Below are positions 46,591-59,000 of a DNA stretch of 64,000 nt, one piece after another. The notes beneath the pieces were generated by a model. The model saw only the letters and a program-made list of their open reading frames with translations, had not been told where the DNA came from and did no database searches. Source of the DNA: Cyclina sinensis (Eukaryota; Mollusca; Bivalvia; Venerida; Veneridae); the NCBI GenBank assembly GCA_012932295.1, contig JAAONU010000006.1, positions 23,563,929-23,627,928 on the forward strand. Direction: 5' to 3'. Both the position numbers and the translations under genes were made by a program. The stretch's first letter is position 1; the number at the start of each line of letters is the position of its first letter.

Positions 46591-47991
46591 CGAGGGTTGT
46601 CCCAGAAATTCGTAGACTTTGTTTGTATCTCTTTAAATTTTTCTTTAAATTAGAAATTTATCACTTATCTTTAAACTATAATTCAATTTTGAACATCTTG
46701 TGAAATAATAAAATGGTATGTATGTTCACTTAGTTGTAGCAAGCATGTTTATAACCATAGCAACGCAACATCGTCCCTGTCTGTATTAACACATACTAAC
46801 ACTTTTTTCATGCAGCTCTGAACAGTAACTGTTTATACTTTAACCAAACTTCATGAAACTTCAACAATCTTTTTGTCGCTGCATATTTGACGTCCTTTCC
46901 AAAAATATTGTTATTCGGACGATGGAGTTTGAAATAAACAACGTTTCTGTTTGGGTGTGTATCCCAGTTCCAACAAAAAAACAGCATCACATGAGCGCTT
47001 GAAAATTAGGGCCGACAACAAGTTTTGTGCTGCTTTAGGGAAAACTCCTACAGAAACACTAAAATTAATTCAAAAGGTGATAAAACAGTAAGCTGTGCTT
47101 TGTATATAAATGGCACAAGAGATTTACAGTCTGCCGTCAAGACATTGGAGTCGAGCGACCATGTCGAGCAGCAGTCATTTGCACGTCTAGTTTGAAGTCA
47201 GTAAAGATGGCACTTGAAGGGGATCGCCAGCTGACCGTCAGAGAAATTTCAAAAGTCACAGACATTAGCCGCTGAACTGTACACCGTATTCTGATCGATG
47301 AATTTAACATGAAAAAAAGTATTTTGATTCTGCATTTAATTTAATAAAAGTTTATTTTCGAATCAATCTTGACAAACATAACTTAAGTTGCGTATAAAAT
47401 ATGATTATGCCGATTTAAAATACAAAAAATGTAAACTATTGAGCCAAACTCATCAACAATATAACCATACAATTTATATTTTCACTGGTTGGTTTAATGT
47501 TTGCAAAGAAAATTTCTCAATGATACATCACCCGCCGGACTTTGCGCCGTTTGATTACACCTTCTTCCCAGAAATCAAGGCCAAGCTCAAGGGACAGAGG
47601 TTTGAGTCTTTGAATAACCTCCGAGCGCTACATGCCGTGTAATTGTTTCATACAGTACTGACTGGTACAGTGATGTTATAAAGCACCAGTGGGTTAAGTG
47701 CCATGAGCGCTGCATTGCACATACAGGGGCACACTTTGAAAAGAAGTAAATTTTCTTTTCTGAGAAAATAACATTGAAGTTTATAACGTCGTGATTTGTT
47801 TGATGCCGTCCGGTGATGTAAACATTTCCTGTTTGTAACGAGCTGTAATTAAATACCATTTGACGTATTCTTGTATTTTTTTGCACCTATATGTAAAAAA
47901 GATAAAACTAACAGAATATGTAATTGGTTTCTTATTTAAGTATTTTCCTTGAAGCTATATCCATTGTCTACAAATTTCTTGGGACAATCCT
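46591..47991 (+). mobile_element. Mariner element, internally deleted and broken
   Basis: Terminal inverted repeats begin 'cgagggttgtcccagaaatt' (46591) and mirror at 47966-47991 ('ttgggacaatcc'), with TA on both sides (46589-46590, 47992-47993). Between are the N-terminal (about 46970-47320) and C-terminal (about 47520-47750) parts of a mariner transposase with stops; the middle, including most of the catalytic core, is missing. Confidence 0.8.
46970..47750 (+). pseudogene. Mariner transposase remnant
   Basis: N-terminal helix-turn-helix region and a C-terminal piece with H-H-P-P-D-F-A-P-F-D-Y, close to the H-P-P-Y-S-P-D-L-A-P-x-D motif of mariner, are recognisable. In-frame stops and a central deletion leave no functional protein. 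Confidence 0.75.
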
Positions 47992-48171
47992 TAAAAAGGA
48001 TTTAAACAGTTGTGAAAAAATATCAGTGCATTCCATTTCTACTCTTTTAAAATGTTCAAACAATCAGGTGTCTTTGTAAACTCGATTTTGAAACAAAACA
48101 AAGAGAAGTTTTGTGCACATATTACAGACTATGATATTTTTTATCTGGCAATTAATAGCAACAAATAACAA

Positions 48172-49307
48172 CAAGAGGGCCATGATGGCCATAGATCGCT
48201 CACCTGAGTATGACTCCTTTTAACACAATTGTTATGGACCTGATTAATTGACCCCAGATGACCCATATTCGAACTTGACCTAGAAATTACCGAAACAACT
48301 TTTCTGAAAAATTTCCAGGTTATTTGTACTGAAAATAATACCTCTATAGTTTTAACAAGGTTTTCCCATATTTGGGATCTGCAGCCTAGTTCTTGAACAC
48401 AGATGACCCATATTCAAACTTTAGCTAGAAATCATTGAAACAACCTTTCTGACAAATTTTCAGGATATTTGGACTGAAAATGTAACCTCTGGTGTGTTAA
48501 CAAGGTTTTTCCATATTTGGGCTCTGTGCCCAAGTTTTTGACCCCAGATGACCCATATTCAAACTCATGCTATATGTCATGGAAACAAGCTTTCTGTCAA
48601 ATTTGCAGGATATTTGGACTGAAAAAGTAGCCTCCAGAGCGTTAACAAGGTTTTTCTATTTTTGGGCTTCCTGACCTACTTTTTGATCAAAGATGACCCA
48701 TATTCAAAACTGAGCTAGAAATCATTGAAACAACCTTTCTGACAAATTTCATGGATATTTGAACTGAAAAAGTAATTTCTAGAGTGTTCACAAGATTTTT
48801 CTATTTTTGGGCTTTGTGACCTACTTTTTGATCCAAGATGACCCACATTTGAACCTGAGCTAGAAATCATCAATACTACCTTTCTGACAAATTTCCAGGA
48901 TATTTGAACTCAAAAAGTTGCCTCTAGAGTGTTAACAAGGTTTTTCCACATTTGGGCTCTGTGACCTAGCTTTTGACCCCAGATGACCCATATTCGAACT
49001 TAAGCTAGAAATTACTGAAACAACACTTCTGACAAATTTCCAGGTTATTTGGACTGAAAATGTATCTTCTAGATTGTTAACAAGGTTTTTCTATTTTTTG
49101 GGCTTTGTGACCTAGTTTTCATGTGACCGAGAAAACCCTTGTTCGAACTCATCCAAGTAATCACTGGGACAAACATCCTGACTAAGTTTCATGACAATTG
49201 AGGCAAAAAAGTGACCACTAGAGTGTTAACAAACTAAGTGTGGACGGACGACAGACGACGGATATTGATCGATCCTAATAGCTCACCATGAGCCAGCTCA
49301 GGTGAGC
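48172..49307 (+). repeat. Hairpin-ended repeat family, copy with about 155-bp units
   Basis: Head 'caagagggccatgatggcc', body of about seven units with 'gacccatattcaaact', a 'tggacggacgacagacgacg' stretch, and terminal hairpin at 49281-49307. Confidence 0.85.
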
Positions 49308-49666
49308 AAAAAAGTAATAGATCTGAAATTGACATGTCTCTCATTCTATGTAGAAAACCAAAATGCTAGATATAAATGTAAATTTGTATTACAATATTAT
49401 GTTTACATTTCAAAGTTATCTTTAAAGTAGCATTATCAAATAGTCCTACTGTTTTTATAATACATTTCTGACATACATGCATATCGACATAAGGAAACAG
49501 ACTACTATACATATTTCTGATAAAGAACAAAACTCAAAAGATAACTTTCAGCAAGGTTTTCAAAAGTATCTGTTTTAAGGACAATTAAAGCACTAACTAT
49601 TACTCTCTGAATATCTTCATGCATGCAGACAGTTTCCTGTTAAACATTTTGTAAAATAAATAAAAA

Positions 49667-50804
49667 CAAGAGGGCCATGATGGCCCTGGATCGCTCACCT
49701 GAGTACTTTGGCTGAAGGTTTGCTGGTAAGCAGTATTTCATTTTTTAATTGAAAATATGTAAGTGCCTACAAACCAAATATGTAAAATATCAGTCAATAA
49801 ATAAAGGCTCTATGACAGAAAGTAGAAATATCTATAAGCTATGGTGACCTTGACCTTGACCCAGTGACCTCAAACCCTACCCATAGAGGTCCATGCAAGA
49901 AACCTATATACTGAATATCAAAGATATTGGTCTATAACGGAAGGCTTTATGAGGTACAGTAGATAAATCTATTTTAAGCCTCCATGACCTTTAACCTAAT
50001 CCAATAATTTGAAAAAGCTTGATAAAGCTTGCTTCATGCCAAATTTTAAAATTCAAGGCCTTGTGGTTTCAGACAAGAAGATTTTTAAAGATTTCCTTTT
50101 TAACATATTAAGGGCCCCCGGGGCGGGGCAAATTTTGACCCAAGGGCGAACATTTAAACAATATTGGTAAAGGTTCTTTACACAATACTCCACACCAAAT
50201 ATCTAAGGTCTAGTCCTATTAGTTTTGGAGAAAAATGATTTTTCATGTTTTTCCTATTTAACTATTTGTAAACCAAGAGAACCCTGGGGCGTGGCCAATT
50301 TTTACCCAGGAGACATAATTTGAACAAACTTGGTAGACATCCACTAGACAATGCTACATACCAAATATCAAAGCTGTAGGCATTGTGGTTTCTGAGAAGA
50401 AGATTTTTCAAGATTGCCTTTTTTACATATTAAGGGCCCCCAGGCCAGGGCCAATTTTGACCCCAGGGAAATAATTTGAACAATTTTTGTAGAGTTCCAT
50501 TAGAGGGTGCTAAATGCCAAATATCTAAGCTCTAGGCCTTGTGGTTTCAGACAAGAAGATTTTCAAAGTTTTTCCTTTAAGTTGCCATAGCAACCAGAGT
50601 TCTGCATGGAATCAAATTCTTTGAACAATTTTGGTAGAGCTTCATGCAAGGAACATTTCTGTGAAGTTTTGTTGAAATTGGCCCAGTGGTTTAGGAGGAG
50701 ATGTTCTTTAAAACAAAAGTTTACACATGTACGCACGCACGCACCGACGACGGACATTGACTGATCACAATACCTCACCTTGTGCACTACGTGCACAGGT
50801 GAGC
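49667..50804 (+). repeat. Hairpin-ended repeat family
   Basis: Head 'caagagggccatgatggccc'. Body units hold 'gggcggggcaaattttgacc'-type phrases. Then 'cacgcaccgacgacggac' and the terminal hairpin at 50774-50803 (stem CTCACCTTGTGCAC). Confidence 0.85.
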
Positions 50805-52023
50805 TTAAAATGATTTCTCATGTTTTTCCTATATAACTATATGTAAACCAAGAGAACCCTGGGGCATGGCCAATTTTGACCCAGGGAACATAATATGAAC
50901 AAACTTGGTAGACATCCACTAGACAATGCTACATACCAAATATCTAATCTGTAGGCATTAAGGTTTCCAGTAAGAAGATTTTTAAAGATTGCCTTTTTTA
51001 CATATTAAGGGCCCCTGGGGCGGGGCCAATTTTGACCCCAGGGCCAACATATAAACAATACTGCTAAAGGTTCTTTACACAATACTCCACACCAAATATC
51101 TAAGGTCTAGTCCTATTAGTTTTGGAGAAAAATGATTTTTCATGTTTTTCCTATATAACTATATTTAAACCAAGAGAACCCTGGGGCATGGCCAATTTTG
51201 ACCCAGGGGACATAATTTGAACAAACTTGATAGACATCCACTAGACAATGCTACAAACCAAATATCAAAGCTGTAGGCATTGTGGTTTCTGAGAAGAAGA
51301 TTTTTCAAGATTGCCTTTTTTACATATTAAGGGCCCCCGGGGCAGGGCCAATTTTGACCCCAGGGCCAACATATAAACAATACTGCTAAAGGTTATCTAC
51401 ACAATACTCCACACCAAATATCTAAGGTCTAGTCCTATTAGTTTTGGAGAAAAATGATTTTTCATGTTTTTCCTATATAACTATATGTAAACCAAGAGAA
51501 CCCTGGGGCGTGGCCAATTTTGACCCATGGGACATAATTTGAACAAACTTGGTAGACATCTACCAGACAATGCTACATACCAAATATCAAAGCTGTAGGC
51601 ACTGTGGTTTCTGAGAAGAAGATTTTTAAAGATTTCCTATATAAGTCTATGTAAAAGGAAGTGTCCCCTGGGACGGGGCCAATTTTGACCCCAGGGAAAT
51701 GATTTGAACAATTTTTGTAGAGTTCCATTAGAGGGTGCTAAATGCCAAATATCTAAGCTCTAGGCCTTGTGGTTTCAGACAAGAAGATTTTCAAAGTTTT
51801 TCCTTTAAGTTGCCATAGCAACCAGAGTTCTGCATGGAATTCAATTCTTTGAACAATTTTCAAAGGGGACCACCCAAGAAACATTCATGGGAAGTTTGGA
51901 TGAAATTGGCTTAGTGGTATATGAGAAGATGTCGTTTAAAGTAAAAGTTTACGGACGGACGGACGGACGCCGGACAAATTCCGATCACAAAAGCTCACCT
52001 TGTCACTATGTGACAGGTGAGCT
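50805..52023 (+). repeat. Hairpin-ended repeat family, headless tandem copy
   Basis: Continues directly after the previous hairpin with mid-body sequence ('ttctcatgtttttcctata'). Ends with (CGGA)n near 51951-51972 and a hairpin at 51992-52023 (stem AGCTCACCTTGTCAC). Confidence 0.85.
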
Positions 52024-52800
52024 AAAAAGCCTCTGCTGTCAGGAGATCTGTTATTTTTTTACAAACCCTTACTAGTATAATATACTGACTATTTTTGTGT
52101 CATTCTTAAAAATATATTATAAGTGTTGTAAAAATGTTTTATTTTATGCCTACCAATGAAATATAGGGAAATATCAGTGAGATAAAAGTGATAATACACT
52201 GTTTTGAATCAGTTAATTACCATTTTGATAATACACTGTTTGTGCCGGAACTACTGCTTGATGAAACTTCAGGAATTTCCCCACCACAAGAGAATCCGCT
52301 GTATTCCAGACTGTGACAGCGAGTGAAATTTATTTACCTTGTTAAATCCAATTATAATATTGAATTCCTGAGCCTAACTAGTTGTGAACAATGATGAAAT
52401 TCGCCATAAATTATTTAAAATGTCTGATTTGTTTACATAACTCACATGGACAATATCCAATATGGCCGACTTTCAATTCAATTGATTGAATATTACTCGG
52501 TATTAATCCGCTTTTATAATTAAAGTATGTGTGGCAAAAATTCAATAAATATTGATAAACTGTGTAGACAAAAATAAATGTTATTTGATGAAAGTGTATT
52601 CAGTTTATTTCAGCAGAAGTAAAGTTATCATATGTATTGGAGATTGTCTGCACTTTTTTTTGTGCGGAGTAACCAAAGTACGCATTAACTGATTTGGGGC
52701 TAACCATGGGGAATTTATTGAAGGCCCTGATTAAAAATATCATAAAAAACCCATTTTTGACGTGTTGGCATAAAATAAAAAGAAAATTTGTTTGTTTTTT
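52024..52800. other. No gene recognised
   Basis: AT-rich intergenic DNA. Confidence 0.5.
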
Positions 52801-52802
52801 AG

Positions 52803-52924
52803 TGGAAGATGGGAATTTATTTCATCTCGTGAACACCATATGTTGATATTTTCACTCGTGGCTGCGCCACTCGTGAAAATATCACATATGGTGTTCACTC
52901 GATGAAATAAATTCTCATCTTCCA
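52803..52924. repeat. Long foldback (inverted repeat)
   Basis: Two arms of about 58 bp ('tggaagatgggaatttattt' start) around a three-base loop near 52863-52865. The arms pair at roughly 90%; two of the mismatches are GA/TC swaps in CGAG-like steps. Confidence 0.85.
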
Positions 52925-54028
52925 CAAAAACAAACAAATATCCTCTATTTATTATTGTAACTGTAAGCACCCCTGGGTAGCTCACGAATTTATATGGTGC
53001 AGGTCTCTGACCCATAATTTGTCATAATTCCATCATCTAGGACTTTGTAATAATTTGAAAACAGGGAAGTCAGGCTTTGTAATTTTCTGACCACATCAAC
53101 ATGTACACAAAACCATGAGAAAAACACTATTTAAGATAACAGAAAACAGTATGTTTTTTTTTCTACTACAATAAATTTCACTCACATACACCTTAGTCAC
53201 TCTTTATTTTATTTAAAAATATAGATACATTTATATGTATAAAAAATTTCTTTCGAAATTAAGTTTTCTGTACAAAATGCTATATGTATAACATACAAAG
53301 CCATAAATCAAATGAATTATATCAAGTTTTCTATTAATTATGGCAAGTTCTGCTGAGTCTTAACAACTTCCAATAAAATATATTGTAGCAACCACCAAAA
53401 TCTAAACTCGAGCCCTGGTTTCAGTGAAAAATACCCCTTATATTCTAGCACCAAAGATTCTGCCAAACTAACCACTCTGAACTTCCTCTATACATAACAC
53501 TATCTAGAATATTAACTGGAGTATTAACTGTCTCTTGTCCAGTAGGTCGGCAGTAAAGCATCATTGTCAGGAATTATCAAAAACCCTGCAAGTCAGCTCT
53601 TCATAACTGCCGACAGAACTGTACAAAAATTGCCAAAAGGGAAGTCAATGAGTTTGACAGACTTGAAAAAGAAAACATGAATAACTAGTTTGTTTCAACA
53701 TAAAGCCCAATTGAAATCATGCAAAAATGAATCATGGTGCATTTTTAACAAATAAAACATATAAGAAATATTTCTACAACGAAAATATGCAACATATTAT
53801 AAATATACAACAATCTCTTGACCTATAACCTGGATAAAACACAGATCTAGCAAATAAATAAATGCTGGCATAAAAGCACTGATCAAAACAGTGAACACAG
53901 TAAATATAAAAATTTTCAAAATCCATGAGAGTTTTGGAAGACAAAGATCATTCAGTACATACAAAAAACAGCAACAACAACAACAACAACAAGAGGAGAT
54001 TTCAGTTTCCTGAGTACCACCATCTTTG
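52925..54028. other. No gene recognised
   Basis: AT-rich. (CAA)n microsatellite at 53970-53991. Confidence 0.5.
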
Positions 54029-54029
54029 C

Positions 54030-55312
54030 AACAAGAGGGTCATGACGGCTCTGGATTACTCACCTGAGTACTTTGGCTGTGGGTCTGCTGTTATGAAAAC
54101 GTCAGAAGCATTTTACGTTTTCTAACTGAATATTTTCAAAGATCTCATAATTTATACAAATAAAAACCAAAGGCACAAGGCAATTTTGAACTAACAGCTT
54201 GTGAGGGGATGTCATCTGAAGCAAAATGGTGACAAAAATCTGTTTTTAGCTATGGCTGCCATTTTGTGCAATGGAGTGGAACCATTTGAGCAATTTCTAT
54301 AGGTGGATATATAACCAAAATAACTGAAATTAGGTGGAGTAAGACTTTGCTGTGCAAAACTATAGATCTTTTATATACTTTTATTCTAATTTTAGCTCTT
54401 GCATCCTTTAAATGCAATGGAGCAGAAGTGTTCAAGCAACTTTGGAAAAAGGCAATATAAGAAACATTTCTATAAAGTTTGATGAAAAATGGCATGTCAT
54501 TGTGTCATTTGAAGCCAAATGTTGAAGAAAATAATTATTTTAGCTGTGGTGGCCATTTTGTGCGACAGAACATAACCATCTGAATAATTTCAACTGGGGC
54601 TATATAAGGTACATTTCTGCAAAACTTGGTGGAAAATGATCTTGCAGTTTAGGAGAAGATGCTGTTTCAATTTTTTTTTTTTTTTTTAGCTTTTGAAGCC
54701 CTTATGTGCAATGGAGTGAAATGGTTTGCACAATCTAAGGAAAGACATGAAAGATATGAAAAACATTTCTGTCAAGTCTGGTTGGAAATAGTTCAGTGAA
54801 TAGGAAGAGATATCTATTTTTAGCTCTGGTGGCCATTTTTAGCAATTTTAATAGAGGGCTATGTAAGGAACATTTCTGTGAAATTTGGTGGAAAATAATC
54901 TTGCTGTTTAGGAGCAGATGTTGTTTGAGTTTTTTTCTATTTTCAGCTTTTGCAGTCCTTTGTGCAGTGGAGCAGAACAGTTTGAGCAATTTTAGAAAAG
55001 GGCAATTTTAATAGGGGCTATAATGGAGGCATTTCTGCGAAATTTGGTGGAAAATGACCCTACAGTTTAACAAGGGATGCTTTTTGATTTTTTTTCTTTT
55101 TAGCTTTTGCAGCCCTTAGGTGCAATGGAGCACAACAGTTTTAGCAGTTGTAGAAAAGGGCAATATAAGGAACATTTCTTTCAATTTTAAGTCTGGCTAA
55201 AAATGGCCAAGTGGTTTTAGATGAGATGTCATTTGAAGTAAAATGTTGACGATGGACGCACAACACAGGGTGATCCCAATAGCACACTCTGAGCATCTGC
55301 TCAGGTGAGCTT
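54030..55312 (+). repeat. Hairpin-ended repeat family, diverged copy
   Basis: Head 'caagagggtcatgacggctc'. About five units with 'ttagctctggtggccatttt' and 'ggaacatttctgtgaa'. Imperfect terminal hairpin at 55282-55310 whose distal stem is TGAGCA/TGCTCA. Confidence 0.8.
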
Positions 55313-55855
55313 AAAATTAAATTTATCGTTAAATAAAAAAACGATTCAACATGACTTAATTTAAAAAAATGAGTTAGTTATCATCAAGACAATCATTCTG
55401 ATAAAGTTTGATTATACCTGTAACAAGATTTCCCAAACTGATGACCTATGTTCTGATCCAAAAGAGAAAATTAACACTTTATTATCATGTTTGGCAAAGT
55501 TTTATAGGATTAAAAATGGCAATTATGAAGGTTTTCCTTTGACTGAAGCTTGTGATCTACTTTTCCATTCCAAGTGACCTCATTTTGAATTTGACAAAGG
55601 CATCATAAAGACGATCATTTTAAGAAAGTTTCATGAAGACTGGGTCAAAATGTGGTCTCTGCAGTGTTTGCAAGCTAATTAAGAGTCACGCTAAAATCAC
55701 AAACATGTATAGAAGTATAAAAATAAATTGTTCAGCAAGACATAAATGTACAGTAAAATTACAAAGACTTAATGAGAATTAAATATGAAACTGATCTAAA
55801 GTCAAGAACATTAACTCTACAGCAGACATAACTCTAGCTATTCCTAGTAAGATCC
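55313..55855. other. 3' flank of DNase II
   Basis: AT-rich, contains the candidate poly(A) signal. Some similarity to 'tcatgaagactgggtca' dispersed repeats. Confidence 0.5.
55478..55483 (-). terminator. DNASE2: Candidate poly(A) signal of DNase II
   Basis: AATAAA on the minus strand about 440 bases after the stop codon. No transcript support. Confidence 0.3.
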
Positions 55856-55857
55856 AC

Positions 55858-55966
55858 AAAGTGGCAAACATTCCTTTTATGGTCCACAGTTAAGGTGGCA
55901 CACATTCCTTGTATGGTCCACAGTTATGGTGGCACACATTCCTTGTATGGTCCACACTTATGGTAT
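55858..55966. repeat. 34-bp tandem repeat, three copies, overlapping DNase II stop
   Basis: Unit contains 'ggcacacattccttgtatgg' and 'tccacagtt'. TTA triplets, stop codons on the minus strand, recur 34 bp apart at 55890 and 55924. Confidence 0.9.
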
Positions 55967-56049
55967 GAAGAAATCAAGCTGTGGAAATTCAGCCAGACAG
56001 ACTTATTCTGGAAACAGACTGTTCCACCTGGGCGCTTTATCTGGGATAA
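55924..56049 (-). CDS. DNASE2: DNase II exon 8 (terminal)
   Basis: Acceptor CTTTTGCAG. Encodes [12 protein letters not shown] and a C-terminal tail with two cysteines. The stop at 55926-55924 falls inside a 34-bp tandem repeat. Confidence 0.88.
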   Translation of the reverse strand, partial: LSQIKRPGGTVCFQNKSVWLNFHSLISSYHKCGPYKECVPP

Positions 56050-59000
56050 CTGCAAAAGAAGAACAGAACTTGTTGGCAAATTATTCCTAAATTTTATCAA
56101 ATGATTTTATTCCTCTTAACATATCTCGCCTAGTAGACCAACTGAAGTAGTATGGACCTCCAACTTCAGTCTTCCTGAATATCAGAGCAGGGCTTCAAAG
56201 AAGTCCTATGAAGATTGCCATCCTACTTAGAGGATAACTCCTCTAACCTAAGAAATACCAACTTTAGTAGCTGAAAAGCAGAGGCCTTTATACAGTTTTT
56301 GTGTTATAGATATTTTGAATACAGTATTGAAACTTTGTATGATACGCCAATTGTTTTGAGCTGTAAATCACTTAAGCTTAAAATCTAGCATTTTATATTC
56401 AGTGGAACTCCTGTTTTTTTGCTATGCTTCTATAGAATATTGTAATCATGTGTCAGTAATGATGCTGAATAAAGAAATCAAACAAAAAACTGATGGCTTG
56501 ATTGTCTTTGAATCTATATTAAAGTTTCACCCATCACATGGAGCACAAGATTTTCATACTGAGTAATCTTGTTCTTGCAAGCTTGGCTACATTTTGTAAG
56601 TCCACTCTAGAGATTAAAGTCGAACCAGATAGATAAACAAGAGGACCCAATGGTCCTGGGTAGCTCACCTGAAAAGAAACTATCAAACAATTGTGGGGTG
56701 GAGGCACCTAAGGCATGTGTCAAATGGCAGACATTTCAAATACCACAAAAGATATCAAAAAATATTTTTAAACTAAGAAATAAGATCAACAGTTCAAGGT
56801 AAACCAAAGTCAAATTGGAAGTCTGTATGAAAACTTATACAAATTTCAATTCTTCAAAAACAAGGAAGTAGATCAGTAGGTCAAGGTCAGCCAAGGTTAA
56901 AGTTGAAGTCTGCATGCAAAATTATACAAACTGTTAAAATTTCATTGATGTAGCTTCAGAAAGCAAGAAAGTAGGTTCAGATAAAATCAAGTGACCCTGG
57001 GGTGGGGCCAGTTCTGACCCAAAAGCCATGATGTATATGATTTTGGTAGAGGTCCACAGGATGATGCTACAAACTGAATATGTAAGCCATAGGCTTTGTG
57101 GTTTCAGACAAGAAGAGTTCTAAAACTTTTTTCCTATATAACTCTATGTAAGACCAAGTGACCCCTGGAGGCGGGACCAATTTTGATCCAGGGGCAATGA
57201 TTTGAATACACTTGGCAGAGATCCAATAGACAATCATAGACACTGAACATCTTAACTCAAGGCCTTATGATATCAGACAAGAAGATTTTTTAAGTTTTTC
57301 CAATGTAAGTCTATGTAAAATCAAGTGACCCCTGTGGTGGGGCCAATTCTGATGCAGGAGAAATGATTCATATGATTTTGGTACAGGTCTACTAGATGAT
57401 GCTATCAGCCAAATATGTAAGCTCTAGGCCTTGTGGTTTCAGACCAGAAGATTTTTGAAGTTTTTCCTTTCAGTTGCCATGGCAACCACAGTTCTGCATG
57501 GATTTCCAGTTTTTATAAAAATCTGAAAGAGAACCATACAAGAACCATTTCTGTAAAATCAAATTGCAATTGAGCCAGTGGTATAAGAGAAGATGATGTT
57601 TGTAGACGAAAGACGGACGACAGACAAACGACAGACGAAATAGCATACTAAAAGCTACACCTCTGGTCAGGTGAACTAAAAAATTTGAAAATCAAAAACA
57701 ATTTTCTCTTAAACCATGGTAGTTAGAATCATGTTGAATTAGGTAATGTTTATGTTGCGAAACAATCACTGAAGTTTCCAGTATGTAAATGTTATTTCAA
57801 ATGTTTGAATTGATAGAACTATTTGTTTTGGTGGTAGGTAGAAAATTCTGGTAATTGATAGGTGATTTGTAATAAGCTTGGTGTCATTTGTAACAAGACA
57901 AAGTTCAAGAGAAAACCTTAATTCCTGATACATTTGCTTTAAAGACTTTTAGTATCTATGAATCTAACATCTCTGTTTATACCTGTCTGTTTATATCTCC
58001 AATACATGTCCATCTATTAGACGTGCTGTTGGTGACAGCCCATTTCGCATGGTCCTGTGTCTCTTTAAAATTTATACCATGTTGTTTAAACTCAAGTGTA
58101 TCTATATTGAATACCTGAAACAAATTTCAGAACATGGGTTTGATACGTCATCTTTAAACCTTACCCTGTGTTCACAGCCAGCACTATCTGCAATTCAGTC
58201 AGTAAATTTTCAGTAAGCAACCTCATAAACAATTGGTGAATCTGTCTTAACTGACAAGTACGTTTTAGATATTTATTATGGTGAGGGTTAAGAATAGATA
58301 CCTTAACAGTGGTTTTTCAAATCAGACCTTATTTGATCTGAAGCTTTAGAATAAAGATCCATTTCTCTTCATTTTTATTTACATGCAGGTTTGTTTCTAA
58401 AAGGCCTTCTGATAAAATAATTTCAAAATACATATATTAAGTTATTATACATGACATTGTACAATAACTGGACACAAGATATATCCAATTTGCAATAAGA
58501 ATTTTGAGACTAAATTCCATAGAACTATTTATTAATAAGATAATTTCATACTTAACAACAGCTATCACGTAACGTGAGGAATACCCCCAGATTCCCCCAT
58601 GATACAGTAATCTGATCAGTTTGCGATAGGAGCCTTTGCTTCAAAAGTTTTGAAACAATAATGTAGTAAAAATTAACTTAGTGTACAAGACCATAACATA
58701 ACATATTGACAATTTTTTTCACATATAACAAAACAATGATCTGATTATTTGACAGTAAGTTGTGATATAAATATAACGATTTGTTTAGCAAATAGAGATT
58801 CAAGTATGTTTTCCTGTTTATTTGCCTGGAGTTTTTAAGCCTATTTCCAGCTCTTCATATATAGGCTATACCATATTTAACTGACAACTGGTCAGTTTAT
58901 CTAACTGGCATTTTGGATTACTTCCCAGTCACCCCAAACAAAATTTACAACTTTCCTGCATGTTCCAGAGGTGTGAAGTGAATTGCATTCAAATGTAATT

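Noticed and set aside
46329..46703. Open frames with 28-residue repeats
   Set aside because: Artefact of the 28-bp minisatellite cycling through three frames.
53990..54030. Possible last exon of DNase II (minus-strand 'gatggtggtactcagg')
   Set aside because: No family motif; the exon at 56049-55924 carries the expected G-G-T-V-C motif in correct phase.
55895..56104. Plus-strand frame of 69 codons
   Set aside because: Antisense of DNase II exon 8 and the 34-bp repeat.
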